Positions 24,640 to 33,398 of a DNA stretch of 64,000 nucleotides are shown piece by piece. Both the position numbers and the translations under genes were made by a program. The DNA comes from UBA11986 sp031402435. Its GTDB lineage: Bacteria > Bacteroidota > Ignavibacteria > UBA10030 > UBA6906. Position 1 is the stretch's first letter. Each line of letters opens with the position of its first letter. The notes beneath the pieces were generated by a model. The model was given only the letters and a program-made list of their open reading frames with translations, did no database searches and was not told the DNA's origin. The stretch lies in the NCBI GenBank assembly GCA_031402435.1, contig JANNSJ010000013.1, positions 1 to 64,000 of the forward strand, in the 5' to 3' direction.

Positions 24640-26970
24640 CTACAATCCAACCTTCTTGTTTAACTCAATAAACCGCGGGTCAGACCGGAAGGGTTCGAGT
24701 TCCCTATCTTGGTTAAGCCATATCATCGTGCCTGCATGGTTTTCCAGATCAACATTCAACCATTTGAAGAGATTATCTCTGTCGTCGAGACCGACATATA
24801 CCCTCGCTATGTAATAGCCGGTGGATGTCTTGATAGCATAACGTTCCTCGAGTTCCTTCGCAATCTTCAATGCTTCATCCCGTCTTCCCATTCGCCCATA
24901 ACAATACCCCAGGAATGATACCGCCTCGGATGAACGTCCGGAAATCTCCACGCCCCTCGACGCCATGGCAAGTGCCTCCTTCAGCCTTCCAAGCTTTGCG
25001 TAGACCTGGGATTTCCTGGAATAACACAGACCGAACAATGAGTCAATCGCCATCACTGCGTCCATTTCCTGAAGAGCTCGTTCGTACTTTCCATCCATGT
25101 AGTATGCCAGACCGACGTTCAAGCCTATGACCGGTGAGAGAGGATCGAGTTCTTGCGCTCGTTTGATAGCCTTGAACGCCTCTTCATGACGATCAAGACG
25201 ATGAAGCAGAATGGAATACCAATGATAGGTGGTAGGATAGTTTGGATTGAGAGAGATGGAGAGTTTGAATTCCTGCTCGGACTTGTCCCAATTCCACATT
25301 GCGAAGCTCGCGAAGGCCAGCGTGGTGTGAGCCTCTGCAAGGGAATTGTCAATCTCAAGCGCACGAGATGCAGCAGCAACCGCCTTAGGATACGTTTCTT
25401 TTCCAGGCATGCCCGCATATTGTTCCAAAAGCGCGTAGCAATCAGCCAGCCCAACGTACGCCAAAGCATAGCTCGCGTCCAACGCCAGCGCTTGATTGAA
25501 ACACTCGATGGCTTTTTGAATCTCCAACGCCCGTCGTTTGTTCCAGTAATAGCGACCCTGAAGATACAGCTTGTACGCTTCGGGACTTTCGGTATAACGT
25601 TTCGTGATACTCTTCTTCACCTCACCGCTCAGGCCGAGACGGAGCCTGTTTGAAACTTCGCTTGTGATTTCTTCCTGAAGAGAGAGCAGCTCTTTTGTGT
25701 TGCGTCGATACTGTTGTCCCCACAACTGCGATTGTTTCTCTACATCAACAAGATCAACTTGAACGGTCAAGTCATCTCCTTGCTTCGTAATCCGTCCCGC
25801 CAGCACGGCATGGACTTTGAGCTTCACCCCGACCTCCTGAGGATCCATGTCCTTTCCCTTGAATCGAAACACGGTGCTGCGGGGGATGACCCGAAGATCG
25901 GGAACCTTCGTAAGACTGTTGATGATACTTTCAGTGATGCCGTCACTGAGATACTCCATACTCTGATCGTTGCTGGCGTTCTCGAATGGGAGTACTGCAA
26001 GAGAATCCAACGCTTCCCCCTGGCCCCGGAGGAAGAACCAAGCCACACCTGCTGCAACAAGAAGCACAACCGCTGACCCACCTGCGACCGTCGTCCACGA
26101 CTTACGTTTCTGAACCGGTTGTACAGGTAATTTATGAGTGGTGGATTGAAGGCGCTTTCCCTCGGTGTCCCGCTTGAACCGCTTGAGATCCACGGCAACT
26201 TCACGGACAGATTGATAGCGGTTGTTCCGATCCTTCTCGAGACACTTCATGACAATCCGTTCGAGGTCATGCTCGATCTCGGGGTGTCCCGTCGTAATTG
26301 GAGTGGGATCCACGTTCACGATCTCGTACATCACGGCAGCTTCGTGCGCTCCCTTGAAGGGAAGTTGCCCTGAGAGAAGTTCGTACATCACCACACCGAG
26401 CGCAAAGATATCGGTCCGATGGTCTGCTTCTTCACCCTGCAATTGCCCGGGCGACATGTACGCCGTTGTTCCAATTGTGCTGCCCGCTTTGGTCAGCGCG
26501 GACGATCCTTGGAGTTTTGCAAGACCGAAGTCCATGATCTGCACACGACCATCCGACCTGAGCATGATGTTGTCGCTCTTGATGTCCCGATGGATGATGC
26601 TTTTCTCGTGTGCTGCCACTAGTCCTTCGGCCACCTGTGCGATAATGTCAACGGCTTGTTTGATGCTGAGACCTTGCTTTGATTCGCGCAGTGTTTTCCC
26701 ATCAACGAATTCCATAACGATGAACGTCTGACCGTCCAACTCTTGAATGTCATAGATCGTGCAGACGTTAGGATGATTGAGAGCCGAAGCAGACCGCGCC
26801 TCTTGAAGGAACCGTTCCTTATCCTGAGCGCTTGATGAAAGCCGCTGAGGGAGGAACTTCAACGCAACGATGCGCTTGAGTTTCGTGTCTTCGGCTTTGT
26901 AGACGACACCCATGCCGCCTTCACCAAGCTTTTCAAGAATCTTGTACTGTGAGATTGTTTGTCCGATCAT
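24640..26970 (-). CDS. Ser/Thr kinase A: kinase - TM - TolB-like - TPR
   Basis: 776 residues. Hanks-type kinase domain (1-275): glycine loop GEGGMGVVYKAED (16-28), Lys38, HRDIKSDN (127-134) and DFG (147-149). The APE-equivalent Glu is replaced: the others read MSPEQ and this one MSPGQ (Gly175, codon at 26446-26448), which may weaken the fold or activity. One membrane helix lies near 290-312 (VVLLVAAGVAWFFL). Then a TolB-like/FlgO-type domain (about 320-440; LAVLPFENASNDQSMEYLSD) and about eight TPRs to the C-terminus. With a single helix, the sensor half should lie outside the cytoplasm. The start overlaps the stop of kinase B (ATGA). Last gene of the cluster; target unknown. Confidence 0.92.
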   Translation of the reverse strand: MIGQTISQYKILEKLGEGGMGVVYKAEDTKLKRIVALKFLPQRLSSSAQDKERFLQEARSASALNHPNVCTIYDIQELDGQTFIVMEFVDGKTLRESKQGLSIKQAVDIIAQVAEGLVAAHEKSIIHRDIKSDNIMLRSDGRVQIMDFGLAKLQGSSALTKAGSTIGTTAYMSPGQLQGEEADHRTDIFALGVVMYELLSGQLPFKGAHEAAVMYEIVNVDPTPITTGHPEIEHDLERIVMKCLEKDRNNRYQSVREVAVDLKRFKRDTEGKRLQSTTHKLPVQPVQKRKSWTTVAGGSAVVLLVAAGVAWFFLRGQGEALDSLAVLPFENASNDQSMEYLSDGITESIINSLTKVPDLRVIPRSTVFRFKGKDMDPQEVGVKLKVHAVLAGRITKQGDDLTVQVDLVDVEKQSQLWGQQYRRNTKELLSLQEEITSEVSNRLRLGLSGEVKKSITKRYTESPEAYKLYLQGRYYWNKRRALEIQKAIECFNQALALDASYALAYVGLADCYALLEQYAGMPGKETYPKAVAAASRALEIDNSLAEAHTTLAFASFAMWNWDKSEQEFKLSISLNPNYPTTYHWYSILLHRLDRHEEAFKAIKRAQELDPLSPVIGLNVGLAYYMDGKYERALQEMDAVMAIDSLFGLCYSRKSQVYAKLGRLKEALAMASRGVEISGRSSEAVSFLGYCYGRMGRRDEALKIAKELEERYAIKTSTGYYIARVYVGLDDRDNLFKWLNVDLENHAGTMIWLNQDRELEPFRSDPRFIELNKKVGL

Positions 26971-29192
26971 TGTCCTAGCCTTATTTTCTTCAATAACAGA
27001 GGAAACCGCGAATCGCGGCGCAACACTTCAAATCGGGGCTCCACGTTCATCCATGCCAACCAACTCGAACGTTCTTCACATGCCTTACCAAACCACGCAA
27101 AGGCCTGATCGAGATCGCCGAGGCCGATGTAGATCATTCCAATCCAGTACGAAGGAACATACTGCCTCTCCGATCGTTTCATCAGTTCATCAAGGATCCT
27201 AAGGGCTTCTGATTTGTTCCCTGAAGCTCCACGCGCATGCGCAAGCATTGCCGTTGCTATTACGCTGCCTCCGGAAAGTTCCACGGCAGCCTCAAGTTCT
27301 TTGATCGCTTCCTGGTACATCCCCTTCTGCAGAAAAGGCCTGCCGAACCAGAGCCGCGCTTGAAGATAGTTCGGATCGAGCTCAAGTGTTTTTCGGTACT
27401 GCTCGATCGCGTCGTCATAACGCCGGGACAAATACAATACATGTCCAACGCCAGTATTGATCGCAAGTGAAAGAGGATCGAGTTGCTGTGCTTTTTTGAT
27501 TTCAATGAGTGCTTCATCGAAGCGTCCCAGAGCCTTCAGAAAGTCGGCATAATAATGATGTCCGCTTCCGTAATTGGGATTCAGCCTGAGTGTCTCTTTG
27601 AACTCCTGCTCGGCTCCCAACCAGTCCCAGTCATATTGGAACTTCACGAGGCCAAGCGAAGCATGAGCTTCGGCCATTGACGGATCGATCTTGTTTGCTT
27701 TTGCTGCAGCGGTCTTCGCTTTCGGAAATGCTTCCTGAGGGGGAAGAAACTCAAGCAAAGCAAGTGCAGTATATGAATCGGATAAGCCCGCATATGCTAC
27801 TGCGTACTTCGCATCCCGACGGGTTGCCTGTTGAAAATAGTCGACCGCCTTGTTCAGAGCCTCTTCAGTTCTCTTTCCAAGAAAATAGCGACCTTTGAGG
27901 AACAGATCATACGCGTCGAGGTTCTTCGTTGCCTCCTGTTCAATCAGTTTCTGCTCATCCCCCATGAGTTGGATTTCCAGCGCCCGCGCAACACGATGTG
28001 CAACATCGGTCTGTATTGCAAAGATGTCTTTGATATCCCGATCGTAGTCATCGGACCACAAATGTTCCTGGCTGCGTGCATCGACAAGCTGTACGCGAAT
28101 GCGAACCTTGTTACCTGCCTTGCGAACACTCCCTTCGATGATACTGGCAACGTTCAACTCCCGGCTGATCTCAGCAATGCTCTTTGCCGTTCCTTTGTAT
28201 TGCATCACCGACGTCCGTGCGATCACCCGGAGGCGACCAATCTTGGACAACCTGGAAATCAGTTCTTCCGTCATGCCGTCAGCAAAGAACTGATCATTGG
28301 GGTTCATGCTGATGTTTGTAAGGGGCAATATTGCGAGACGCAGCTCATCGGAAGGGATTTGTGTCTTCATCCCGCTTTCAAGTTGTTTGCCGACTGTTCT
28401 CAGTGCATCCCGGAGCGTGCCCGTGCTCTGAAAGCGGCGCAACGATTCCTTCTGCATTGCAGTCGAAACAATGTGGGCCATCTCTGCTGGGATATCCGCC
28501 CGATGCTCGACAAGCGGCAACGGGTCCTGATTGATAATTTGATAAGCAATTGCCTGCTCGTATTCTCCCGGAAAAGGCAGCTTGCCGCAAAGCATTTCAT
28601 ATAAAACGACGCCCAATGACCAAATATCAGTGAGATGATTGACGGGTTCACCTCTCGTCTGTTCTGGAGACATGTATGCTATTGTCCCGACAATTGCGCC
28701 CGCTTTGTCTAACTGCATCGATCCTGTCCGATGGGCGAGCCCAAAGTCCATGATCTGCACAATGCCGTCCTTACGGATTATGATATTTTCCGGCTTAATG
28801 TCACGATGGACGATACCCTTCTCATGTGCAGAGGCGAGTCCATTTGTGATTTGTAAACCAATATCGATTGCAGATTTTAGATTGATCACTCCGGCCTTGA
28901 TTTTGTCGCGCAGCGATTCCCCGTCGATGTACTCCATTGCAATGAAAAGCTGACCCTCGTGTTCATCAATGGAGTAGATCGTACAGATGTTGGGGTGATT
29001 GATCGCAGAAGCAGCTTTAGCTTCTTGTATGAAGCGAGCCTTGTCTTGTTCCGAAGCAGAAAGGCGAGAAGGAAGAAACTTTAACGCAACAACACGGTCG
29101 AGCTTGGTGTCCTCGGCCTTGTACACCACACCCATGCCGCCCTCGCCGAGCTTCTCAAGAATCTTGTAGTGAGAAATTGTTTCTCCTATCAT
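26967..29192 (-). CDS. Ser/Thr kinase B: kinase - TolB-like - TPR, no membrane helix
   Basis: 741 residues from the ATG at 29192, which has GGAGG eight bases upstream and matches the common kinase start MIGETISHYKILEKLGEGG. HRDIKPEN, DFGLAH and AYMSPEQ are intact. Unlike its paralogues there is no hydrophobic segment between the kinase domain (to about 275) and the TolB-like domain (LRLAILPLTNISMNPNDQFF, about 285 on), so it looks wholly cytoplasmic. About eight TPRs follow. The start overlaps the stop of a 30-codon mini-ORF (ATGA), and the stop overlaps the start of kinase A. The ribosome site is part of a hairpin-like sequence (GGCGCC...GGCGGAGG). Confidence 0.92.
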   Translation of the reverse strand: MIGETISHYKILEKLGEGGMGVVYKAEDTKLDRVVALKFLPSRLSASEQDKARFIQEAKAASAINHPNICTIYSIDEHEGQLFIAMEYIDGESLRDKIKAGVINLKSAIDIGLQITNGLASAHEKGIVHRDIKPENIIIRKDGIVQIMDFGLAHRTGSMQLDKAGAIVGTIAYMSPEQTRGEPVNHLTDIWSLGVVLYEMLCGKLPFPGEYEQAIAYQIINQDPLPLVEHRADIPAEMAHIVSTAMQKESLRRFQSTGTLRDALRTVGKQLESGMKTQIPSDELRLAILPLTNISMNPNDQFFADGMTEELISRLSKIGRLRVIARTSVMQYKGTAKSIAEISRELNVASIIEGSVRKAGNKVRIRVQLVDARSQEHLWSDDYDRDIKDIFAIQTDVAHRVARALEIQLMGDEQKLIEQEATKNLDAYDLFLKGRYFLGKRTEEALNKAVDYFQQATRRDAKYAVAYAGLSDSYTALALLEFLPPQEAFPKAKTAAAKANKIDPSMAEAHASLGLVKFQYDWDWLGAEQEFKETLRLNPNYGSGHHYYADFLKALGRFDEALIEIKKAQQLDPLSLAINTGVGHVLYLSRRYDDAIEQYRKTLELDPNYLQARLWFGRPFLQKGMYQEAIKELEAAVELSGGSVIATAMLAHARGASGNKSEALRILDELMKRSERQYVPSYWIGMIYIGLGDLDQAFAWFGKACEERSSWLAWMNVEPRFEVLRRDSRFPLLLKKIRLGQ

Positions 29193-29281
29193 ATTCCACA
29201 CCTCCGCCAAAAAGATGGCGCCTGCCCACCTTCGCCGAACTTCTCAAGTATCTTGTAGTGGGAAATTGTTTGGCCGATCAT
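29189..29281 (-). CDS. Kinase-leader mini-ORF 1 (30 codons)
   Basis: Starts MIGQTISHYKILEKFGEGG, nineteen residues as in the neighbouring kinases, then diverges to QAPSFWRRCGI and stops. The ATG overlaps the stop of kinase C (ATGA, 29278-29281) and the TGA overlaps the start of kinase B (ATGA, 29189-29192). So it links two kinases in one coupled chain. It may be what remains of a deleted kinase gene or a peptide whose translation feeds ribosomes to kinase B. Whether the peptide has a function is unknown. Confidence 0.45.
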   Translation of the reverse strand: MIGQTISHYKILEKFGEGGQAPSFWRRCGI

Positions 29282-31608
29282 TTTCCTAAATCCATTTTTT
29301 TAAGGAGAGCGATAAATCTTGCATCATCACGCATTGGATCCCAACACGGGTCAACTTTGATCATGTATAGCCAGCTTGCTCGTTCCTGATAAGCCTTCTC
29401 CAACCACTCAAAGGTTTTGTCTTTTTGATCCAGCCCAAGCATCACCAGGGAAAAATTATACGCTGAGACGAAACGTCGCTTGGCAATGTTCGACAGTGTG
29501 TCGAGAATGTTCTGAGCATCCCTGATCCGCCCAGCCATCGCGTACGCTCGTCCAAGTGAAGCCAGCATCTGCGGATTGTCATATGATTGGGTTGCCAGAA
29601 GAAGTTCGTTGATTGCTTCATTCGGTTTGTGCATTTGAAGATAGCTCCATCCCATGTAAAGATGTGCCCACGAAAACCCCCGGTCAATCTCAAGGGCTTT
29701 GTTGAACGCAACCATAGCGGAATCATTTTTACGGGCACAGTAGTAATTCCATCCGACAAACGTATTAATAATGAGAGAGAGCGGATCGAGTTCTGCGGCT
29801 TTCCTGGTTTCGGCGATTGCCTCTTCGTGATGTCCAATGATTGTCAGATACTCTGAATTCCAATGATGTGCTGTTGCATAACGTGAATCGAGCTCAATTG
29901 CTTTGCTTAAGTTACGCCCTGCAGCACTCCAATCCCAATCATAGTGGATACTGATATCACCGAGAGAAGCATATGCTTCAGCCAACAAGGGATCGATTTC
30001 AAGAGCTTTGTTTGCCGCTGCCTTCGCCCGCGGGAACGCCTCGGCAGGTGATTGCTCGCCGAAGACGCCAAGGATAATATATGCGTCCGCCAACCCTGAA
30101 TATGCGAGAGCGTAACCCGGGTCTGTCTGAATCGACTCGTTAAAGTACGAGACCGCCTTGTGGAGATTCTCTGCCGTTCTCTTCGCCCAGTAATAGCGTC
30201 CCTTGAGATAAAGCTGATAGGCCTCGACATTCTCTGTATAACGTTTGGTCAGCCGTTGTTGCTCTACTCCGGTGAGACGCAAACGAAGCTTCTCCGATAT
30301 CTGTTTTGCAATCTCTTCCTGAACTGTAATAATGTCGGTCATGTTACGGTTGTATTGTCCGCCCCAAAGTTGCGCCTGCTTTTGAACATCGATGAGTTCC
30401 ACCTGCACATTCAGGTTTGTTCCGCGAAGGACTACTCTTCCGGTGAGAACTGCTTTCACACCTAGCTCTTTTCCGACTCTTTGCGGCTGGGTATCCTGTC
30501 CTTTGAACTGGAACACGGTGCTGCGCGGTAAAACTCGCAGAGAAGAGACTTCGGAAAGAGAATTGATGAGCGACTCGGTGATTCCATCGCTCATGTATTC
30601 GAGATCCTTATTGCCGCCGACATTTGCAAAAGGAAGAACGGCAATGGAATCGATCGTGGTTCCTCCACGACTAAAGAAAAGAACACCAGCAACCACGGCG
30701 ACGAGAACAACAACTAGCGGAATGAGGATTACAGGGCCAAAGAATTTTGATCCTGATGATCGCCTCCCATTCTCGTCATGTATCGGTGATGAAGGTAAAG
30801 TACCACCACCCCGAAGCAATGAAAGATCATTCACTACATCTTGCATGGATTGATAACGTGCATCGGGGTCTTTCTCCAATGCTCGTTTCAAAACCTGTGT
30901 CAGCCCAGATGAAACATTCTTGTTGAAATTCTCAATCGGTTGTGGTTCCTCACTGACGATGGAGTACATGATTGCGGCCTCATGCTCTCCACGGAAAGGG
31001 AGTTTTCCTGACAGCATTTCAAAGAACAAAACCCCGAATGCAAAAATATCGCTCCGTTGATCTGCTTCTCTCCCCTGAATCTGTTCCGGAGACATATACG
31101 CAATCGTGCCGACTGTACTCGAAGTACGCGTAAGCTTGAGTGAACCCTTCAACTTTGCGAGACCGAAATCCATCACCTTGGCCTGGCCTTTTGAAGTCAG
31201 CATGATGTTATCGGCCTTGATATCCCTGTGGACGATGTCTTTCGAGTGAGCTTCTTGCAGGGCTTCACCAATCTGTATCGCTATGGCGATGGCATCATCT
31301 GTCTTCGCGAAGGGAAGCTTTTCGCGTAACGTTCCACCTTCGACATATTCCATCGAGATGAACATATGTCCTTCATGTTCATCGACTCCATACACCGTGC
31401 AGATGTTGTTGTGGTTCAATCCGGCAGCGGCCTGCGCTTCCTGAAGAAAGCGGGACTTGTCGACTTCATTTTGATTAACGCGCTCAGGAAGAAACTTGAG
31501 CGCAACGATGCGCTTGAGCTTGGTGTCTTCGGCTTTGTACACGACGCCCATGCCGCCTTCGCCGAGTTTCTCCAGAATCTTGTAGTGTGAGACAACCTGC
31601 CCAATCAT
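29278..31608 (-). CDS. Ser/Thr kinase C: kinase - TM - TolB-like - TPR
   Basis: 776 residues. GEGGMGVVYKAED, HRDIKADN, DFGLAK and AYMSPEQ are intact, so the kinase should be active. A linker of about 30 residues leads to one membrane helix (VILIPLVVVLVAVVAGVLFF, about 293-315). The exported part has a TolB-like domain (IAVLPFANVGGNKDLEYMSD, from about 325) and TPR repeats (YTENVEAYQLYLKGRYYWAK onward). The ATG has GGGAGG eight bases upstream, supplied by a hairpin element, and overlaps the stop of mini-ORF 2. It is the third kinase of the left sub-cluster and closest to the receiver-phosphatase gene, which suggests joint control. Confidence 0.93.
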   Translation of the reverse strand: MIGQVVSHYKILEKLGEGGMGVVYKAEDTKLKRIVALKFLPERVNQNEVDKSRFLQEAQAAAGLNHNNICTVYGVDEHEGHMFISMEYVEGGTLREKLPFAKTDDAIAIAIQIGEALQEAHSKDIVHRDIKADNIMLTSKGQAKVMDFGLAKLKGSLKLTRTSSTVGTIAYMSPEQIQGREADQRSDIFAFGVLFFEMLSGKLPFRGEHEAAIMYSIVSEEPQPIENFNKNVSSGLTQVLKRALEKDPDARYQSMQDVVNDLSLLRGGGTLPSSPIHDENGRRSSGSKFFGPVILIPLVVVLVAVVAGVLFFSRGGTTIDSIAVLPFANVGGNKDLEYMSDGITESLINSLSEVSSLRVLPRSTVFQFKGQDTQPQRVGKELGVKAVLTGRVVLRGTNLNVQVELIDVQKQAQLWGGQYNRNMTDIITVQEEIAKQISEKLRLRLTGVEQQRLTKRYTENVEAYQLYLKGRYYWAKRTAENLHKAVSYFNESIQTDPGYALAYSGLADAYIILGVFGEQSPAEAFPRAKAAANKALEIDPLLAEAYASLGDISIHYDWDWSAAGRNLSKAIELDSRYATAHHWNSEYLTIIGHHEEAIAETRKAAELDPLSLIINTFVGWNYYCARKNDSAMVAFNKALEIDRGFSWAHLYMGWSYLQMHKPNEAINELLLATQSYDNPQMLASLGRAYAMAGRIRDAQNILDTLSNIAKRRFVSAYNFSLVMLGLDQKDKTFEWLEKAYQERASWLYMIKVDPCWDPMRDDARFIALLKKMDLGK

Positions 31609-31754
31609 AGTCCACGCCTCCCGCTTTCACTTCGTTCAGCGGGATCCTCGAAATTGCAGCTGCTCGCAAAGAACGCTCGCAGGCAATTTCGGGACATGCC
31701 GCCTTCGCCGAGCTTTTCAAGGATCTTATAGTGCGAGATTGTCTGACTGATCAT
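31605..31754 (-). CDS. Kinase-leader mini-ORF 2 (49 codons)
   Basis: Begins MISQTISHYKILEKLGEGGM, identical in plan to a kinase N-terminus, then continues SRNCLRAFFASSCNFEDP and ends with a TGA that overlaps the start of kinase C (ATGA). It starts 12 bases after the receiver-phosphatase gene. The part after GEGGM resembles that of mini-ORF 3 (SENCQRTIVVSGCDFQNP), so the two share an origin. The last third encodes a hairpin (TCCCGCT...AGCGGGA) that also gives kinase C its ribosome site. Functional peptide, coupling leader or scar: not decided by the sequence. Confidence 0.45.
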   Translation of the reverse strand: MISQTISHYKILEKLGEGGMSRNCLRAFFASSCNFEDPAERSESGRRGL

Positions 31755-31766
31755 GCCCATCCTTCA

Positions 31767-32957
31767 TCATCCACCCTTTTTCATTCCATCCTTCCCCCGG
31801 TATTCAAGCGACAGCACAGTGATGTCATCGGTCTGGTTGGCCTTGCCTATGTATTTCAGTACATCACCGATGACACCTCGTATCAGCGTACTCAAGGCAT
31901 CCGGCGTATATTTTTTGAGGTACGCCAAAAGACGATCGTCATTATATAATTCCTGCATCTCATTCATTGCTTCCGTGACGCCATCTGTATAGAGTACGAT
32001 TCTATCACCAGGATGACATTGAATCTGCTTGGTCTCGAACTTGAAAGGCTCGATCTTACCCAGAATTATTCCAGCCGTATCCTCCACCTGCGCTATTGAT
32101 GATGCATTTCGTACCATGAATGGAAGGTTGTGTCCGCCGTTGCAATAACGAATGACGCCGGTGTTCGTCTCCATGACGCCGTAGAACACAGTAACAAACA
32201 TGCTCGCATCGCTTTCGGGAATAAGCATGCTGTTTACTTTCGAGAGACATTCTGCCGGGTCGAGAATCTGCGAGGCGATGCCTTTGATCATGGTGCGGGC
32301 CACCGCCATATAGATGGCCGCCGTAATCCCTTTCCCCGAGACATCGCCTATCACGAACCCGAGATGAGTATCATCGATCAGGAAGTAATCATAGAAATCG
32401 CCACCGATGTCCTTTGCTGGATGCATCTCTGCGTAAATGGAGAATTCATTCCGGTGCGGGAACGCCGGATGCTCCTGCGGAAGTATTGTCTGTTGTATAC
32501 GTGCGGCAGTGCTGAGATCGCGTTGAACAGCGTGCAGGCTTTTCCGGTCATCCATCGCGGCTTTCGCTGCCACGATTTCCTTCATCCCTTTTTCGATCGT
32601 CAATTGCAGATCGTTGAAGTCGATCGGCTTGGTCACAAAATCGAACGCACCACGATTCATGGCGGTACGGATATTTTCCATGTCACCGTAGGCTGAGACA
32701 ATGACTGTTTTCAGTACCGGGTTATTTCTCTCCTGCAATCTCTGCAACAGAGTCAGTCCATCCATCTTGGGCATATTAATATCGGACAATATCAGTGTGA
32801 TATCATCCGACCCATTGATCTGATTCAATGCCTCTTCACCATTCTCGGCAAAGACAAACTCATACACATCGCTTTGAATCTGCTTTCTGAACTTCTGCAG
32901 GATCAGCATCTGCAGGTCGGGTTCGTCATCCACCACCATGATTTTGGATAATGTCAT
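31767..32957 (-). CDS. Response regulator with PP2C (SpoIIE/RsbU-type) phosphatase output
   Basis: 396 residues. Receiver domain 1-125: acidic pocket VVDDEPD, phospho-acceptor Asp in LILSDINMPKMDG, Thr/Ser in VIVSAYGD and Lys in VTKPIDF. A short helical linker (AAKAAMDDRKSLHAVQRDLS) leads to a SpoIIE-type phosphatase (about 165-390) with metal ligands DIGGDFYDYF, GDVSGKG, YTDGVTEA and DDITVL. Such proteins dephosphorylate STAS-domain anti-sigma antagonists when their receiver is phosphorylated. A histidine kinase, a second receiver and a STAS gene lie just upstream, making a plausible phosphorelay into partner switching. GGAG precedes the ATG. It is 14 bases from the lone receiver gene. Confidence 0.94.
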   Translation of the reverse strand: MTLSKIMVVDDEPDLQMLILQKFRKQIQSDVYEFVFAENGEEALNQINGSDDITLILSDINMPKMDGLTLLQRLQERNNPVLKTVIVSAYGDMENIRTAMNRGAFDFVTKPIDFNDLQLTIEKGMKEIVAAKAAMDDRKSLHAVQRDLSTAARIQQTILPQEHPAFPHRNEFSIYAEMHPAKDIGGDFYDYFLIDDTHLGFVIGDVSGKGITAAIYMAVARTMIKGIASQILDPAECLSKVNSMLIPESDASMFVTVFYGVMETNTGVIRYCNGGHNLPFMVRNASSIAQVEDTAGIILGKIEPFKFETKQIQCHPGDRIVLYTDGVTEAMNEMQELYNDDRLLAYLKKYTPDALSTLIRGVIGDVLKYIGKANQTDDITVLSLEYRGKDGMKKGG

Positions 32958-32971
32958 AACACTCCGGTTAG

Positions 32972-33379
32972 TCAGGTACTCTTGTGTTTACTAATCAGTT
33001 CGTGTATTTCCTGTTTCAACGTCTCGAAATCAATCGGCTTGGTGAAAAACTCCTTTGCGCCCGACGCCATGGCTTTCCTGTGGTTGTCGCTATCGCCATA
33101 CGCGGAGATCATGCTCACATGGATATCGGGATATTTCTGTTTGATGATTTCAAGCAGCTCCAGTCCTGTCATCCCCGGCATGTTGATATCCGAGAAGACA
33201 TAGACCACATCGGGCGGTCGCGTGCTATCAAGGATATCAATAGCTTCCTGACCGGAAAAGGCGAAGACCAGCTCCAACTCACCGCTCCGGATTTCCTTTC
33301 TGAACTTTTGCAGAAAGAGGAGCTCAATATCCCTTTCATCGTCTACGACAAGGAACTTCATGAGCGGTTCGTTTTCCAT
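32972..33379 (-). CDS. Stand-alone response regulator receiver
   Basis: 135 residues from the ATG at 33379; an ATG at 33361 is equally possible, while the longer reading into the histidine kinase gene is unlikely. A single receiver domain: FLVVDDERD, phospho-Asp in VYVFSDINMPGMTG, SMISAYGD and Lys in FFTKPIDFETL. It has no output domain. It is very like the receiver of the neighbouring phosphatase (both have QKFRK and SDINMP), so the pair probably arose by duplication and shares the histidine kinase. It may act as a phosphate sink or bind a partner protein. It begins 19 bases after the histidine kinase stop. Confidence 0.92.
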   Translation of the reverse strand: MENEPLMKFLVVDDERDIELLFLQKFRKEIRSGELELVFAFSGQEAIDILDSTRPPDVVYVFSDINMPGMTGLELLEIIKQKYPDIHVSMISAYGDSDNHRKAMASGAKEFFTKPIDFETLKQEIHELISKHKST

Positions 33380-33398
33380 TGTTATGGGACATCTGTGC

